From assembly GCF_023517775.1 (NCBI RefSeq), contig NZ_CP082904.1, positions 1,364,001-1,428,000 on the forward strand: DNA of 64,000 nt. Reading direction: 5' to 3'. Numbering within the stretch: position 1 is the stretch's first letter; every line of letters begins with the position of its first letter. Source of the DNA: Mixta hanseatica (GTDB lineage: Bacteria > Pseudomonadota > Gammaproteobacteria > Enterobacterales > Enterobacteriaceae). The notes under the pieces are model-generated. The model saw only the letters and a program-made list of their open reading frames with translations. It was not told the DNA's origin and did no database searches. The position numbers and the translations under genes were made by a program. This document shows, in pieces, positions 39,418 to 50,958 of the stretch.

Positions 39418-39758
39418 GCAATGCTACTGCGCTGGGGCGCAATGGTGTGCAGGACTGGCTGCTGCTGCGTGCCACTGCAATCCTGATTACGCTCTATACC
39501 TTATATATTCTCGGCTTCATTATTGTGTCAGATACCCTGACCTATGATATCTGGCGCGCCTTCTTCGCCTCTTCCTTTACGAAAGTCTTTACCCTGCTGA
39601 CGCTGTTTTCTACCGTGATCCACGGCTGGATCGGTATGTGGCAGGTGCTGACGGACTACGTTAAACCTCTGGCATGGCGCCTGCTGCTGCAGCTGGTGAT
39701 CGTTGTCGCGCTGTTGGTTTATGCAATTTATGGAACTGTTGTGGTGTGGGGTGCGTGA
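39411..39758 (+). CDS. sdhD: Succinate dehydrogenase membrane anchor SdhD
   Basis: Second anchor subunit, 115 residues from ATG 39411 ([16 protein letters not shown]), identical in length to E. coli. Three hydrophobic helices, with [17 protein letters not shown] containing the heme-ligand His and the quinone-site Tyr. The ATG lies inside the last codons of sdhC (GTATGGTAA). An in-frame extension from 39249 is an artefact of the overlapping frame. Confidence 0.95.
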   Translation: MVSNATALGRNGVQDWLLLRATAILITLYTLYILGFIIVSDTLTYDIWRAFFASSFTKVFTLLTLFSTVIHGWIGMWQVLTDYVKPLAWRLLLQLVIVVALLVYAIYGTVVVWGA

Positions 39759-39760
39759 GA

Positions 39761-41527
39761 ATGAATTTGCCAGTCAGAGAGTTTGATGCCGTAGTTATCG
39801 GGGCAGGCGGCGCAGGTATGCGCGCGGCCCTACAGATTTCACAGTCGGGCCAGAGCTGCGCCCTGCTGTCTAAAGTTTTCCCTACCCGTTCCCATACCGT
39901 TTCCGCGCAGGGCGGTATTACCGTCGCGCTGGGTAATACCCATGAGGATAACTGGGAATGGCACATGTACGATACGGTCAAAGGTTCCGACTATATCGGC
40001 GACCAGGACGCGATCGAATATATGTGTAAAACCGGTCCGGAAGCGATTCTGGAACTGGAACATATGGGCCTGCCGTTCTCCCGTCTGGAAGATGGCCGTA
40101 TTTATCAGCGTCCGTTCGGCGGCCAGTCGCGTAACTTCGGCGGCGAGCAGGCGGCTCGCACCGCGGCGGCGGCTGACCGTACGGGTCATGCGCTGCTGCA
40201 CACGCTGTATCAGCAGAACCTGAAAAACAAAACGACCATCTTCTCTGAATGGTATGCGCTGGATCTGGTGAAAAACCAGGATGGCGCGGTGGTGGGCTGT
40301 ACCGCGCTGAGTATTGAAACTGGCGAAGTGGTCTACTTCAAAGCGAAAGCAACGGTGCTGGCCACCGGCGGCGCGGGCCGTATCTATCAGTCCACCACCA
40401 ACGCCCATATCAATACCGGCGACGGCGTCGGCATGGCGCTGCGCGCAGGCGTGCCGGTGCAGGACATGGAGATGTGGCAGTTCCACCCAACCGGTATCGC
40501 TGGCGCCGGCGTGCTGGTGACCGAAGGCTGCCGTGGTGAAGGCGGCTATCTGCTGAATAAACATGGCGAGCGCTTTATGGAGCGTTACGCGCCGAACGCC
40601 AAAGATCTGGCGGGCCGCGACGTAGTTGCGCGTTCCATGATGATCGAAATTCGTGAAGGCCGCGGCTGTGAAGGTCCGTGGGGCCCGCACATTAAACTGA
40701 AGTTGGATCATCTGGGCAAAGAGGTGCTGGAGTCTCGTCTGCCAGGCATCCTTGAGCTTTCGCGCACCTTTGCGCATGTCGATCCGGTGAAAGAGCCGAT
40801 TCCGGTTATCCCAACCTGTCACTATATGATGGGCGGCATTCCGACTAAAGTAAGCGGCCAGGCGCTGACCCTGAATGAAAAAGGGGAAGATGTAGTGGTG
40901 CCGGGTCTGTTCGCCGTCGGCGAAATCGCCTGCGTATCGGTACATGGCGCTAACCGCCTGGGCGGCAACTCGCTGCTGGATCTGGTGGTCTTTGGCCGGG
41001 CGGCAGGCCTGCATCTGCTGGAGTCGATCCAGGAGCAGGGGCCGCTGCGCGATGCAACGTCAGAAGATATCGAGGCCGCCATGGCGCGCTATCACCGCTG
41101 GGATAACAACACCACGGGTGAAGATCCGGTTGAAATCCGTAAGGCGCTGCAAAGCTGCATGCAGAATAACTTCTCTGTGTTCCGTGAAGGCGACGCGATG
41201 GCGAAAGGGCTGGAGGATCTGCGACAGATTCGCGAGCGTCTGCAACATGCGCGCCTGGACGATCGTTCCAGCGATTTCAATACCCAGCGTATTGAGTGTC
41301 TGGAACTGGATAACCTGATGGAAACCGCTTTTGCTACTGCGGTAGCAGCGAATTACCGCACGGAGAGCCGCGGCGCCCATAGCCGTTTTGACTACCCGGA
41401 ACGTGACGATGAGAACTGGCTGTGCCATTCGCTCTATCTGCCGCAAACCGAAAGCATGACGCGCCGTGAGGTGAACATGCAGCCGAAACTGCGCGCCGCT
41501 TTCCCGCCGAAAGTGCGTACCTACTAA
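39761..41527 (+). CDS. sdhA: Succinate dehydrogenase flavoprotein SdhA
   Basis: Catalytic subunit that oxidises succinate to fumarate with covalent FAD. 588 residues from ATG 39761 ([19 protein letters not shown]), two bases after the sdhD stop. The FAD-binding motif is [10 protein letters not shown] (about 14-23), the covalent attachment His is in [13 protein letters not shown] (about 45), and the substrate region is [21 protein letters not shown]. Nearly identical to E. coli throughout. Confidence 0.98.
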   Translation: MNLPVREFDAVVIGAGGAGMRAALQISQSGQSCALLSKVFPTRSHTVSAQGGITVALGNTHEDNWEWHMYDTVKGSDYIGDQDAIEYMCKTGPEAILELEHMGLPFSRLEDGRIYQRPFGGQSRNFGGEQAARTAAAADRTGHALLHTLYQQNLKNKTTIFSEWYALDLVKNQDGAVVGCTALSIETGEVVYFKAKATVLATGGAGRIYQSTTNAHINTGDGVGMALRAGVPVQDMEMWQFHPTGIAGAGVLVTEGCRGEGGYLLNKHGERFMERYAPNAKDLAGRDVVARSMMIEIREGRGCEGPWGPHIKLKLDHLGKEVLESRLPGILELSRTFAHVDPVKEPIPVIPTCHYMMGGIPTKVSGQALTLNEKGEDVVVPGLFAVGEIACVSVHGANRLGGNSLLDLVVFGRAAGLHLLESIQEQGPLRDATSEDIEAAMARYHRWDNNTTGEDPVEIRKALQSCMQNNFSVFREGDAMAKGLEDLRQIRERLQHARLDDRSSDFNTQRIECLELDNLMETAFATAVAANYRTESRGAHSRFDYPERDDENWLCHSLYLPQTESMTRREVNMQPKLRAAFPPKVRTY

Positions 41528-41544
41528 TTTGCGGAGAAGAGACG

Positions 41545-42261
41545 ATGAGACTCGAATTTTCCATTTATCGTTATAACCCGGATGTGGATGACGCGCCGCG
41601 CATGCAGGATTACACCCTGGAAGCGGAAGACGGTCGTGACATGATGCTGCTGGACGCGCTGATTAAGCTGAAAGAGAAAGATCCGACGCTGGCGTTTCGT
41701 CGCTCCTGCCGCGAAGGCGTGTGCGGCTCTGACGGCCTGAACATGAACGGGCGCAACGGCCTGGCGTGCATTACGCCGGTTTCCGCGCTGGGCAACGGCA
41801 AGAAGAAAATTGTCATCCGCCCGCTGCCGGGCCTGCCGGTGGTGCGTGACTTAGTCGTGGACATGGGGCAGTTCTACAAGCAGTATGAGAAGATTAAGCC
41901 TTACCTGTTGAATAATGGCGCAAATCCGCCCGCGCGCGAGCATCTGCAATCACCAGAAGATCGTGCGCACCTGGATGGTTTGTACGAATGTATTCTGTGC
42001 GCCTGCTGCTCAACGTCATGCCCATCGTTTTGGTGGAACCCGGACAAGTTCGTGGGGCCGGCGGGGCTGTTGGCTTCCTATCGTTTCCTGATCGATAGCC
42101 GCGATACGGAAACCAACGCGCGTCTGGATGATCTGAGCGACGCTTTCAGCGTATTCCGCTGCCACAGCATTATGAACTGTGTCAGCGTGTGCCCGAAAGG
42201 ATTGAACCCAACCAAGGCGATCGGCCATATTAAGTCGATGCTGCTGCAGCGTAACGCATAA
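41545..42261 (+). CDS. sdhB: Succinate dehydrogenase iron-sulfur subunit SdhB
   Basis: Relays electrons from FAD to quinone through three Fe-S clusters. 238 residues. [2Fe-2S] cysteines lie in CREGVCGSDGLNMNG and GLACI; the [4Fe-4S] and [3Fe-4S] ligands lie in CILCACCSTSCPSFWW and CHSIMNCVSVCPKGLNP. Last gene of sdhCDAB; 256 nt of hairpin-rich DNA follow before sucA. Confidence 0.98.
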   Translation: MRLEFSIYRYNPDVDDAPRMQDYTLEAEDGRDMMLLDALIKLKEKDPTLAFRRSCREGVCGSDGLNMNGRNGLACITPVSALGNGKKKIVIRPLPGLPVVRDLVVDMGQFYKQYEKIKPYLLNNGANPPAREHLQSPEDRAHLDGLYECILCACCSTSCPSFWWNPDKFVGPAGLLASYRFLIDSRDTETNARLDDLSDAFSVFRCHSIMNCVSVCPKGLNPTKAIGHIKSMLLQRNA

Positions 42262-42517
42262 CGGCAATGTGATCCGGGAACCCAGGTTCCCGGATGTTTT
42301 ACGGAGACCCTGGTAAGGTCTGTCACGAGGCGGTGAAAAACCTTACCAAGGTTCCCTTACGGGCCAGGGCATCGATTGCCCAACGCGCTCGTATCGCTGA
42401 ACTGGATCTGGCTGTGGCGGGCACTTTACAAGCAGGTGCGTGACACAGCGTTGGGCAAGCCGGTAATCCGGCAACAATGAAACCTCGAAAAAAGCATGTA
42501 ATGCTTAAGGGATCACA
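42262..42517 (+). promoter_or_regulatory. sdhB-sucA intercistronic region with two strong hairpins
   Basis: Hairpin 1: ATCCGGGAAC-CCAG-GTTCCCGGAT (42272-42295) followed by GTTTT, close to an intrinsic terminator. Hairpin 2: TGGTAAGGT (42311-42319) pairs perfectly with ACCTTACCA (42340-42348). In E. coli sdh-suc is one long transcript with an additional internal suc promoter; these structures could set the sdh:suc ratio or the processing point. No gene is present. Confidence 0.55.
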
Positions 42518-45325
42518 ATGCAGAACAGCGCAATGAAGCCCTGGCTTGACTCTTCCTGGCTGGCCGGCGCGAACCAATCTTACATAGAGCAGCTCTATGA
42601 GGATTTTCTCACCGATCCTGACTCTGTTGATGCTGTATGGCGCGACATGTTCCAACAGCTTCCCGGCACCGGGCTCAGGCCTGAGCAGTTCCACTCCTCT
42701 ACGCGCGACTATTTCCGTCGTCTGGCAAAAGATACTTCGCGTTACGCCGCTTCTGTTGGCGATCCCGACGCTAATGCTAAGCAGGTAAAAGTCCTGCAGC
42801 TGATCAACGCCTACCGCTTCCGTGGTCATCAGCATGCTAACCTCGATCCGCTGGGCCTGTGGCAGCAAGAGCACGTCGCTGACCTCGATCCGGCGTTCCA
42901 CGGCTTAAGCGAAGCGGATTATCAGGAAACTTTTAATGTCGGCTCGTTTGCTATCGGCAAAGATCGCCTGCCGCTGGGCGAACTGCTTAACGCGCTGAAG
43001 CAAACCTATTGCGGCCCGATCGGCGCAGAATATATGCACATTACTAACACTGACGAAAAACGCTGGATCCAACAGCGTATTGAATCGGTGGTAGGGCATG
43101 CCGCGTTTTCAGCCGAAGAGAAAAAAGGCTTCCTGAAAGAGCTGACCGCCGCAGAAGGGCTGGAGCGCTATCTGGGCGCTAAATTCCCCGGCGCGAAACG
43201 CTTCTCGCTGGAAGGCGGCGATGCGCTGGTGCCAATGCTGCGCGAGATGATTCGCCACGCGGGCAAAAGCGGCACGCGCGAAGTGGTGCTGGGCATGGCG
43301 CACCGTGGTCGTCTAAACGTATTGATTAACGTTCTGGGTAAAAAACCGCAGGATCTGTTCGACGAATTCGCCGGCAAGCACAAAGAGCATCTTGGTACCG
43401 GCGACGTGAAATACCATATGGGCTTCTCTTCCGACGTGGAAACCGAAGGCGGCATGGTTCATCTGGCGCTGGCGTTTAACCCGTCGCACCTGGAAATCGT
43501 TAGCCCAGTGGTGATGGGTTCAGTGCGCGCGCGCCTCGATCGTCTCGATGAGCCGGTAAGCAATAAAGTGTTGCCGATTACCATTCATGGCGATGCGGCG
43601 GTGATCGGCCAGGGCGTGGTGCAGGAAACCCTGAACATGTCGCAGGCGCGCGGTTATGAAGTGGGCGGTACGGTACGTATCGTGATTAACAACCAGATCG
43701 GTTTCACTACCTCAAACCCGAAAGATGCCCGTTCAACACAATACTGCACCGACATCGGCAAAATGGTGCAGTCGCCGATTTTCCACGTGAATGCGGATGA
43801 CCCGGAAGCGGTGGCTTTTGTAACCCGTCTGGCGCTGGATTTCCGTAACACCTTTAAGCGTGATGTCTTTATCGATCTGGTTTGTTATCGCCGCCACGGC
43901 CATAACGAAGCGGATGAGCCAAGCGCAACCCAGCCGGTAATGTACCAGAAGATCAAAAAGCATCCGACGCCGCGTAAAATCTACGCCGATCGTCTGGAAG
44001 CGGAGCAGGTGCTTCAACTGGAAGACGCCACGGAAATGGTCAATCTGTACCGTGACGCGCTGGATGCGGGCGAGTGCGTGGTGCCGGAATGGCGTCCGAT
44101 GAGCCTGCACTCTTTCACCTGGTCGCCTTATCTCAATCATGAGTGGGATGAAAGCTACCCGGAAACAGTTGATCTTAAGCGTCTGCAGGAGCTGGCGAAA
44201 CGCATCAGCCAGGTACCGGAATCGGTGGAAGTGCAGTCGCGCGTGGCGAAGATCTACAACGACCGCGCCGAAATGGCGGCTGGCAATAAACTGTTCGACT
44301 GGGGTGCGGCGGAAAACCTCGCTTACGCGACGCTGGTTGATGAGGGCATTCCGGTGCGCATTTCCGGCGAAGATTCCGGACGCGGTACCTTCTTCCATCG
44401 CCATGCGGTGATTCATAACCAGGCAAACGGCTCAACTTATACGCCGCTGCAGCATATCCACAACGGCCAGGGTCAGTTTAAAGTCTGGGATTCCGTACTG
44501 TCGGAAGAGGCGGTGTTGGCGTTTGAATATGGTTACGCCACCGCTGAGCCGCGTACCCTGACCATCTGGGAAGCGCAGTTCGGTGACTTTGCCAACGGCG
44601 CTCAGGTGGTTATCGACCAGTTCATCAGCTCCGGCGAACAAAAATGGGGCCGTATGTGCGGTCTGGTGATGCTGCTGCCGCACGGTTATGAAGGGCAGGG
44701 ACCAGAGCACTCCTCGGCACGTCTGGAGCGTTACCTCCAGCTGTGCGCAGAGCAGAATATGCAGGTTTGCGTACCCTCAACGCCGGCGCAGGTTTATCAC
44801 ATGCTGCGTCGTCAGGCGCTGCGCGGTATGCGCCGCCCACTGGTGGTGATGTCGCCGAAATCCCTGCTGCGTCACCCGCTGGCCGTTTCCTCGCTGGATG
44901 AGCTGGCCAATGGCAGCTTCCAGCCAGCGATCGGCGAAGTCGACGAGCTGGATGCGAAAGCGGTGAAACGCGTCGTGCTGTGCGCTGGCAAGGTCTATTA
45001 CGATCTGCTGGAACAGCGTCGCAAAAATGAGCAAAACGATGTCGCTATCGTGCGTATTGAGCAGCTTTATCCTTTCCCGCATAAAGCGGTACAGGAAGCG
45101 CTGCAGCCGTATGCGCACGTGCATGATTTCGTTTGGTGTCAGGAGGAGCCGCTGAACCAGGGCGCCTGGTATTGCAGCCAGCACCACTTCCGTGAAGTGA
45201 TTCCTTTTGGCGCCTCTTTACGTTATGCCGGACGTCCGGCTTCCGCTTCACCTGCTGTAGGTTACATGTCTGTACACCTGAAACAGCAGCAAGACCTGGT
45301 TAATGACGCGCTGAACGTTGATTAA
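42518..45325 (+). CDS. sucA: 2-oxoglutarate dehydrogenase E1 component SucA
   Basis: Thiamine-diphosphate decarboxylase of the 2-oxoglutarate dehydrogenase complex. 935 residues, the usual length. Characteristic segments are the N-terminal E2-binding region (SSWLAGANQSYIEQLYEDF), VLGMAHRGRLNVL, GDAAVIGQGVVQET and the ThDP loop near NNQIGFTT. The start ATG follows AAGGGATCACA. It heads sucABCD. Confidence 0.98.
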   Translation: MQNSAMKPWLDSSWLAGANQSYIEQLYEDFLTDPDSVDAVWRDMFQQLPGTGLRPEQFHSSTRDYFRRLAKDTSRYAASVGDPDANAKQVKVLQLINAYRFRGHQHANLDPLGLWQQEHVADLDPAFHGLSEADYQETFNVGSFAIGKDRLPLGELLNALKQTYCGPIGAEYMHITNTDEKRWIQQRIESVVGHAAFSAEEKKGFLKELTAAEGLERYLGAKFPGAKRFSLEGGDALVPMLREMIRHAGKSGTREVVLGMAHRGRLNVLINVLGKKPQDLFDEFAGKHKEHLGTGDVKYHMGFSSDVETEGGMVHLALAFNPSHLEIVSPVVMGSVRARLDRLDEPVSNKVLPITIHGDAAVIGQGVVQETLNMSQARGYEVGGTVRIVINNQIGFTTSNPKDARSTQYCTDIGKMVQSPIFHVNADDPEAVAFVTRLALDFRNTFKRDVFIDLVCYRRHGHNEADEPSATQPVMYQKIKKHPTPRKIYADRLEAEQVLQLEDATEMVNLYRDALDAGECVVPEWRPMSLHSFTWSPYLNHEWDESYPETVDLKRLQELAKRISQVPESVEVQSRVAKIYNDRAEMAAGNKLFDWGAAENLAYATLVDEGIPVRISGEDSGRGTFFHRHAVIHNQANGSTYTPLQHIHNGQGQFKVWDSVLSEEAVLAFEYGYATAEPRTLTIWEAQFGDFANGAQVVIDQFISSGEQKWGRMCGLVMLLPHGYEGQGPEHSSARLERYLQLCAEQNMQVCVPSTPAQVYHMLRRQALRGMRRPLVVMSPKSLLRHPLAVSSLDELANGSFQPAIGEVDELDAKAVKRVVLCAGKVYYDLLEQRRKNEQNDVAIVRIEQLYPFPHKAVQEALQPYAHVHDFVWCQEEPLNQGAWYCSQHHFREVIPFGASLRYAGRPASASPAVGYMSVHLKQQQDLVNDALNVD

Positions 45326-45338
45326 ATAAGGAAAGATA

Positions 45339-46562
45339 ATGAGTAGCGTAGATATTCTCGTTCCCGACCTGCCTGAATCTGTTGCTGATGCCACTGTAGC
45401 AACCTGGCATAAGAAACCGGGCGATGCGGTAAGCCGCGATGAAGTACTGGTAGAAATCGAGACCGATAAAGTGGTGCTGGAAGTACCTGCATCCGCCGAC
45501 GGCGTGCTGGAAGCCGTGCTGGAAGAGGAGGGCGCAACCGTGACCTCTCGTCAGATCCTGGGACGCCTGAAAGAGGGCAACAGCGGCGGCAAAGAGACCT
45601 CTGCGAAAGCGGAAAGCAATGAATCAACACCGGCGCAGCGTCAGTCCGCTTCGCTGGAAGAAGAAAGTAACGATGCGCTCAGCCCGGCGATTCGTCGTCT
45701 GATTGCCGAACACAGCCTGGATGCGACCGCAATCAAAGGCACCGGCGTAGGCGGACGCATTACGCGTGAGGATGTGGAAAAACATCTGAAACAGCAGCAG
45801 GCGCCGGCCGCGGCGAAAGCTGAATCTGCGCCGCAGGCTGCCGCGCCGCAGCCGCTGGCAGGCCGCAGCGAGAAACGCGTACCGATGACGCGTCTGCGTA
45901 AGCGCGTTGCCGAGCGTCTGCTGGAAGCGAAAAACAGCACCGCGATGCTGACCACCTTCAACGAAGTCAACATGAAGCCGATCATGGACCTGCGTAAGCA
46001 GTACGGCGATGCCTTCGAGAAGCGTCATGGCGTGCGTCTGGGCTTTATGTCCTTCTATATCAAAGCGGTAGTGGAAGCGCTGAAGCGCTATCCGGAAGTG
46101 AATGCCTCCATCGACGGTGACGATGTGGTGTATCACAACTACTTCGATGTCAGCATCGCCGTTTCCACGCCGCGTGGCCTGGTGACGCCGGTTCTGCGCG
46201 ATGTCGATACGCTGAGCATGGCGGATATCGAGAAGAAAATTAAAGAGCTGGCGGTGAAAGGCCGTGACGGCAAGCTGACGGTAGAAGAGCTGACCGGCGG
46301 CAACTTTACCATCACCAACGGCGGCGTATTCGGCTCGCTGATGTCAACGCCGATCATCAACCCGCCACAGAGCGCCATTTTGGGCATGCATGCCATCAAA
46401 GATCGCCCGATGGCGGTCAATGGCCAGGTGGTGGTGCTGCCGATGATGTATCTGGCGCTTTCTTATGATCACCGTCTGATTGATGGCCGCGAATCCGTGG
46501 GCTATCTGGTGGCAGTGAAAGAGATGCTGGAAGATCCGGCGCGCCTGCTGCTGGACGTTTAA
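45339..46562 (+). CDS. sucB: Dihydrolipoamide succinyltransferase SucB (E2)
   Basis: Core of the 2-oxoglutarate dehydrogenase complex; transfers succinyl from lipoate to CoA. 407 residues. The lipoyl domain (1-75) has the lipoylated Lys in ETDKVVLEV (about 44), then a linker, the peripheral subunit-binding domain ([20 protein letters not shown], about 110-145), an Ala/Pro linker, and a catalytic domain ending in [17 protein letters not shown] with the active-site His. Confidence 0.98.
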   Translation: MSSVDILVPDLPESVADATVATWHKKPGDAVSRDEVLVEIETDKVVLEVPASADGVLEAVLEEEGATVTSRQILGRLKEGNSGGKETSAKAESNESTPAQRQSASLEEESNDALSPAIRRLIAEHSLDATAIKGTGVGGRITREDVEKHLKQQQAPAAAKAESAPQAAAPQPLAGRSEKRVPMTRLRKRVAERLLEAKNSTAMLTTFNEVNMKPIMDLRKQYGDAFEKRHGVRLGFMSFYIKAVVEALKRYPEVNASIDGDDVVYHNYFDVSIAVSTPRGLVTPVLRDVDTLSMADIEKKIKELAVKGRDGKLTVEELTGGNFTITNGGVFGSLMSTPIINPPQSAILGMHAIKDRPMAVNGQVVVLPMMYLALSYDHRLIDGRESVGYLVAVKEMLEDPARLLLDV

Positions 46563-46631
46563 TGTTGCCGGGCGCGGCTCTTGCTGCGCCCAACCTTATT
46601 AATCTTTTCAGACCTGAATGGATAGAACATC

Positions 46632-47798
46632 ATGAACTTACACGAGTACCAGGCGAAACAGCTGTTTGCACGGTATGGCTTACCGGCACCAACCGGTTAC
46701 GCCTGCACTACACCACGTGAAGCGGAAGAAGCGGCCTCTAAAATTGGCGCAGGCCCGTGGGTAGTAAAATGTCAGGTTCATGCCGGTGGCCGTGGTAAAG
46801 CGGGCGGTGTGAAAGTGGTTAACAGCAAAGAAGAGATCCGTACTTTTGCTGAAAACTGGCTGGGTAAACGTCTGGTCACTTACCAAACGGATGCGGAAGG
46901 ACAGCCGGTTAACCAGATTCTGGTTGAAGCCGCTACCGATATCGATCAGGAACTCTACCTGGGCGCCGTGGTTGACCGCAGTTCACGTCGCGTAGTGTTT
47001 ATGGCTTCCACGGAAGGCGGCGTTGAAATTGAAAAAGTGGCGGAAGAAACCCCAGGGCTGATTCATAAAATGGCGCTGGATCCGCTGACCGGTCCGCAGC
47101 CTTATCAGGGCCGTGAGCTGGCGTTTAAACTCGGCCTGACCGGCAAGCAGGTAAATCAGTTCACCAAAATTTTCATGGGCCTGGCGACACTGTTCCTTGA
47201 GCGCGACCTGGCACTGGTTGAGATCAACCCGCTGGTGATCACCAAGCAGGGCGATCTGATCTGTCTGGATGGCAAACTGGGCGCAGACGGCAACGCCATG
47301 TTCCGTCAGCCAGAGCTGCGTGAAATGCGCGATCCGAGCCAGGAAGATCCGCGTGAAGCGCACGCCACCCAATGGGAGCTTAACTACGTCGCGCTGGAAG
47401 GCAACATCGGCTGTATGGTAAACGGCGCCGGTTTGGCGATGGGCACCATGGACATCGTGAAACACCACGGTGGTCAGCCTGCTAACTTCCTCGACGTGGG
47501 CGGCGGCGCAACCAAAGAGCGCGTCACCGAAGCTTTTAAAATCATCCTGTCTGACGACGCGGTAAAAGCCGTATTCGTTAACATCTTCGGCGGCATCGTA
47601 CGCTGTGACCTGATTGCTGATGGCATCATCGGCGCGGTGGCAGAAGTGGGCGTCAACGTACCGGTCGTGGTGCGTCTTGAAGGGAACAACGCTGAGCTGG
47701 GCGCACAGAAACTGGCGGACAGCGGTCTGAACATTATTGCAGCAACCAGCCTGACCGACGCGGCCCAACGCGTTGTTGCTGCAGCGGAGGGTAAATAA
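46632..47798 (+). CDS. sucC: Succinyl-CoA synthetase beta subunit
   Basis: ATP-grasp subunit that binds the nucleotide and carries the succinate site; converts succinyl-CoA to succinate with substrate-level ATP formation. 388 residues, family standard, starting [16 protein letters not shown] with [17 protein letters not shown] for nucleotide binding. It overlaps sucD by one base (TAATG). Confidence 0.98.
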   Translation: MNLHEYQAKQLFARYGLPAPTGYACTTPREAEEAASKIGAGPWVVKCQVHAGGRGKAGGVKVVNSKEEIRTFAENWLGKRLVTYQTDAEGQPVNQILVEAATDIDQELYLGAVVDRSSRRVVFMASTEGGVEIEKVAEETPGLIHKMALDPLTGPQPYQGRELAFKLGLTGKQVNQFTKIFMGLATLFLERDLALVEINPLVITKQGDLICLDGKLGADGNAMFRQPELREMRDPSQEDPREAHATQWELNYVALEGNIGCMVNGAGLAMGTMDIVKHHGGQPANFLDVGGGATKERVTEAFKIILSDDAVKAVFVNIFGGIVRCDLIADGIIGAVAEVGVNVPVVVRLEGNNAELGAQKLADSGLNIIAATSLTDAAQRVVAAAEGK

Positions 47799-48673
47799 TG
47801 TCCATTTTGATCGACAAAAACACCAAAGTAATCTGCCAGGGTTTTACCGGCGGCCAGGGTACATTCCACTCTGAACAGGCGCTGGCCTATGGCACGCAGC
47901 TGGTTGGCGGCGTTACGCCGGGCAAAGGCGGCACCACGCATCTGGGCCTGCCGGTATTCAATACCGTGCGCGAAGCGGTCGAAGCGACCGGCGCAACGGC
48001 ATCCGTTATCTACGTTCCGGCGCCGTTCTGTAAAGACGGCATCCTGGAAGCGATCGATGCCGGTATCAAGCTGATCATCACCATCACCGAAGGCATCCCG
48101 ACGCTGGATATGCTAACGGTAAAAGTGAAGCTGGACGAAGCGGGCGTGCGTATGATTGGCCCGAACTGTCCGGGCGTTATCACCCCGGGCGAATGTAAAA
48201 TCGGCATTATGCCGGGCCACATTCACCAGCCGGGCCGCATCGGTATCGTTTCACGTTCCGGTACGCTGACCTATGAAGCCGTAAAACAGACCACCGATAT
48301 CGGCTACGGCCAGTCTACCTGCGTCGGTATCGGCGGCGACCCGATCCCGGGCTCTAACTTTATCGATATTCTGCAAATGTTCCAGGACGATCCGCAGACG
48401 GAAGCCATCGTGATGATCGGCGAAATCGGCGGCAGCGCAGAAGAAGAAGCGGCGGCCTTTATTAAAGAACACGTAACCAAACCGGTTGTGGGCTACATTG
48501 CTGGCGTTACCGCGCCAAAAGGCAAGCGTATGGGTCACGCTGGTGCGATTATTGCTGGTGGCAAAGGCACCGCGGATGAAAAATTCGCGGCGCTGGAAGC
48601 GGCTGGCGTAAAAACCGTTCGTAGCCTGGCAGACATTGGCGACGCAGTAAAAGCAGTACTCCCTCTAAAATAA
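47798..48673 (+). CDS. sucD: Succinyl-CoA synthetase alpha subunit
   Basis: CoA-binding subunit with the transiently phosphorylated histidine. 291 residues, two more than E. coli because of a short C-terminal tail. [14 protein letters not shown] forms the CoA site, and the phospho-His lies in [14 protein letters not shown] (about 246). Last gene of the sdh-suc operon. Confidence 0.98.
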   Translation: MSILIDKNTKVICQGFTGGQGTFHSEQALAYGTQLVGGVTPGKGGTTHLGLPVFNTVREAVEATGATASVIYVPAPFCKDGILEAIDAGIKLIITITEGIPTLDMLTVKVKLDEAGVRMIGPNCPGVITPGECKIGIMPGHIHQPGRIGIVSRSGTLTYEAVKQTTDIGYGQSTCVGIGGDPIPGSNFIDILQMFQDDPQTEAIVMIGEIGGSAEEEAAAFIKEHVTKPVVGYIAGVTAPKGKRMGHAGAIIAGGKGTADEKFAALEAAGVKTVRSLADIGDAVKAVLPLK

Positions 48674-48724
48674 TCTGTGTCAGATTATTCGACATGTTGG
48701 CCACCTTCGGGTGGCCTTTTTTAT
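48674..48724 (+). terminator. sdh-suc operon 3' UTR and terminator
   Basis: GGCCACC-TTCG-GGTGGCC (48701-48718) with a stable UUCG tetraloop, followed by T6. In E. coli the 3' end of this operon yields the small RNA SdhX (RybD); a homologous short RNA ending here is plausible but its sequence is not recognisable to me. Confidence 0.85.
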
Positions 48725-49378
48725 ACTTTTCATTTCATCCCCCGCTGTTTTTGTTAAAAATAAAATAAAAACAGGTTTATTAAATGTGAAATGTATTTCA
48801 CCGGCGTTGGTATTTCTTTTTTATCAGTAGAATTAAAAATAAAAACTATCGGTTCTCTGACGAAGGGAGTGGCAATTTATGCGTTACTCTTTTGTCTGTT
48901 TTTAAATAAAATTATTAATAATATCGATTATTAAAAACATATTTTTAACATGTGCTTTACCTGTTGTGTTAAATAGATGTTTATATTTAACCATGTTTGC
49001 CATTTTGCTTTAAATTGTTGATATGGCTGGTTCTGTTGGCTCAATTATCCCGCTTTGATTTTATTGGGCTGCGTCATATTGCACCCTGATAACACGTTCA
49101 GGTTAAATCTGGGTCCAGATCAAAAAATATCTTGGCGATCACGCTAATTTCTCTTTACCGTATCGTTTGTAGGGGTATGATATTGTCGTCTCACTGACGT
49201 TGAGTTGTCGATTCTCTTTCATTTGCTGCTTACAGGCGGGATATTGCCTGGCCGTTAAACAGCAAAATAAAAATACCGTTTTATTTTAAACAGCAATCAG
49301 CATGGCGCTATTTGCCGCCTCTTTCTGGCAAATAAACACCATGTTTTAACTGCTTTTAGCAAAGAGCAAGGGGTTAAG
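48725..49378 (+). promoter_or_regulatory. cydABX control region
   Basis: 654 nt, strongly AT-rich, without a credible gene; E. coli has mngRA in this gap. It must hold the cydA promoters, which in E. coli respond to ArcA and FNR. TGTTA/TGTTTA direct repeats 11 bp apart (48967-48983, TGTTAAATAGATGTTTA) match the ArcA recognition pattern. I could not place an FNR site or a single best promoter. Confidence 0.55.
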
Positions 49379-50947
49379 ATGTTTGATATCGTCGAACTGT
49401 CGCGTTTACAGTTTGCCCTGACTGCGATGTACCACTTCCTTTTCGTGCCGTTAACGCTGGGTATGGCGTTTCTGCTGGCGATCATGGAAACCGTTTATGT
49501 CCTGTCGGGTAAACAGATCTACAAAGATATGACCAAATTCTGGGGCAAGTTGTTTGGCATCAACTTTGCCCTGGGCGTGGCAACCGGCCTGACCATGGAG
49601 TTCCAGTTCGGCACCAACTGGTCTTACTATTCTCACTATGTCGGCGATATCTTCGGTGCTCCGCTGGCCATTGAAGGCCTGATGGCTTTCTTCCTTGAAT
49701 CCACCTTTGTCGGCCTGTTCTTTTTCGGCTGGGATCGCCTGGGCAAAGTTCAGCATATGGCCGTTACCTGGCTGGTGGCGCTGGGTTCTAACCTCTCTGC
49801 GCTGTGGATTCTGGTAGCGAACGGCTGGATGCAAAACCCCATCGCATCAGAATTTAACTTTGAAACCATGCGCATGGAGATGGTGAGCTTCTCAGAGCTG
49901 GTGCTTAACCCGGTCGCGCAGGTGAAATTCGTGCATACCGTGGCGGCGGGCTATACCACCGGCGCGATGTTTATCCTTGGCATCAGCGCTTATTACCTGC
50001 TGCGCGGGCGCGATCTGGCCTTCGCTAAACGCTCATTTGCTATCGCCGCCAGCTTTGGCATGGCGGCAGTGCTGTCGGTGATCGTGCTGGGCGATGAATC
50101 CGGCTACGAAATGGGCGATGTGCAGAAAACCAAGCTGGCGGCAATTGAAGCCGAATGGGAAACGCAGCCCGCCCCGGCCGCCTTTACCCTGTTTGGCCTG
50201 CCCGATCAGCTGACGCAGGAGAACAGCTACGCCATTCAAATTCCTTACCTGCTGGGCCTGATTGCTACGCGTTCAGTCGACCGGCCGGTAACCGGCCTGA
50301 AAGATCTGCTGGCGCAGCATGAGGTGCGCATCCGTAACGGGATGAAAGCCTATCAGCTGCTGGAAGAGCTGCGGGCGGGCAACACCGATCCGGCGGTGCG
50401 CGAAGCTTTTAACGGCCACAAGCAGGATCTGGGCTATGGCCTGTTGCTAAAACGCTATACGCCGAATGTGACCGACGCGACGGAAGCGCAAATCAAGCTG
50501 GCCACCCAGGACTCTATTCCGCACGTGGCTCCGCTCTATTTCTCCTTCCGCATTATGGTGCTGAGCGGCGTGCTGATGCTCGGTATTATCGGCCTTTCGT
50601 TCTGGAGCGTGATCCGTAACCGAATTGGCAAAAACCGTTGGCTGCTGAAAGCAGCGCTGTATGGCATTCCGCTGCCGTGGATCGCCGTGGAGGCGGGCTG
50701 GTTTGTGGCTGAATATGGCCGTCAGCCGTGGGCGATTGGCGAGGTGTTGCCAACGGCGGTCGCTAACTCGACGCTGACCGTAGGCGACCTGCTGTTCTCG
50801 ATGGGGTTGATTTGCGGCCTCTATACGCTCTTCCTGGTGGTAGAGATGTATCTGATGTTCAAATTTGCCCGCCTGGGCCCAAGCAGCCTGAAAACCGGAC
50901 GCTATCACTATGAGCAGTCTACTATCGCCTCGCAGCCGGCGCAGTAA
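49379..50947 (+). CDS. cydA: Cytochrome bd-I oxidase subunit I (CydA)
   Basis: Carries hemes b558, b595 and d and the quinol-oxidising Q-loop; a terminal oxidase for low oxygen. 522 residues, the E. coli length, starting [20 protein letters not shown] with the axial His of b595 at 19. The GRQPW motif in [16 protein letters not shown] and the long Q-loop between helices 6 and 7 are present. First gene of cydAB-cydX-ybgE. Confidence 0.98.
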   Translation: MFDIVELSRLQFALTAMYHFLFVPLTLGMAFLLAIMETVYVLSGKQIYKDMTKFWGKLFGINFALGVATGLTMEFQFGTNWSYYSHYVGDIFGAPLAIEGLMAFFLESTFVGLFFFGWDRLGKVQHMAVTWLVALGSNLSALWILVANGWMQNPIASEFNFETMRMEMVSFSELVLNPVAQVKFVHTVAAGYTTGAMFILGISAYYLLRGRDLAFAKRSFAIAASFGMAAVLSVIVLGDESGYEMGDVQKTKLAAIEAEWETQPAPAAFTLFGLPDQLTQENSYAIQIPYLLGLIATRSVDRPVTGLKDLLAQHEVRIRNGMKAYQLLEELRAGNTDPAVREAFNGHKQDLGYGLLLKRYTPNVTDATEAQIKLATQDSIPHVAPLYFSFRIMVLSGVLMLGIIGLSFWSVIRNRIGKNRWLLKAALYGIPLPWIAVEAGWFVAEYGRQPWAIGEVLPTAVANSTLTVGDLLFSMGLICGLYTLFLVVEMYLMFKFARLGPSSLKTGRYHYEQSTIASQPAQ

Positions 50948-50958
50948 AGGAGCCAGCC

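Noticed and set aside
39249..39758. Longer SdhD beginning at 39249 and longer SdhC beginning at 38956
   Set aside because: The extra N-termini come from overlapping frames and leader DNA; the starts at 39411 and 39028 reproduce the conserved protein lengths.
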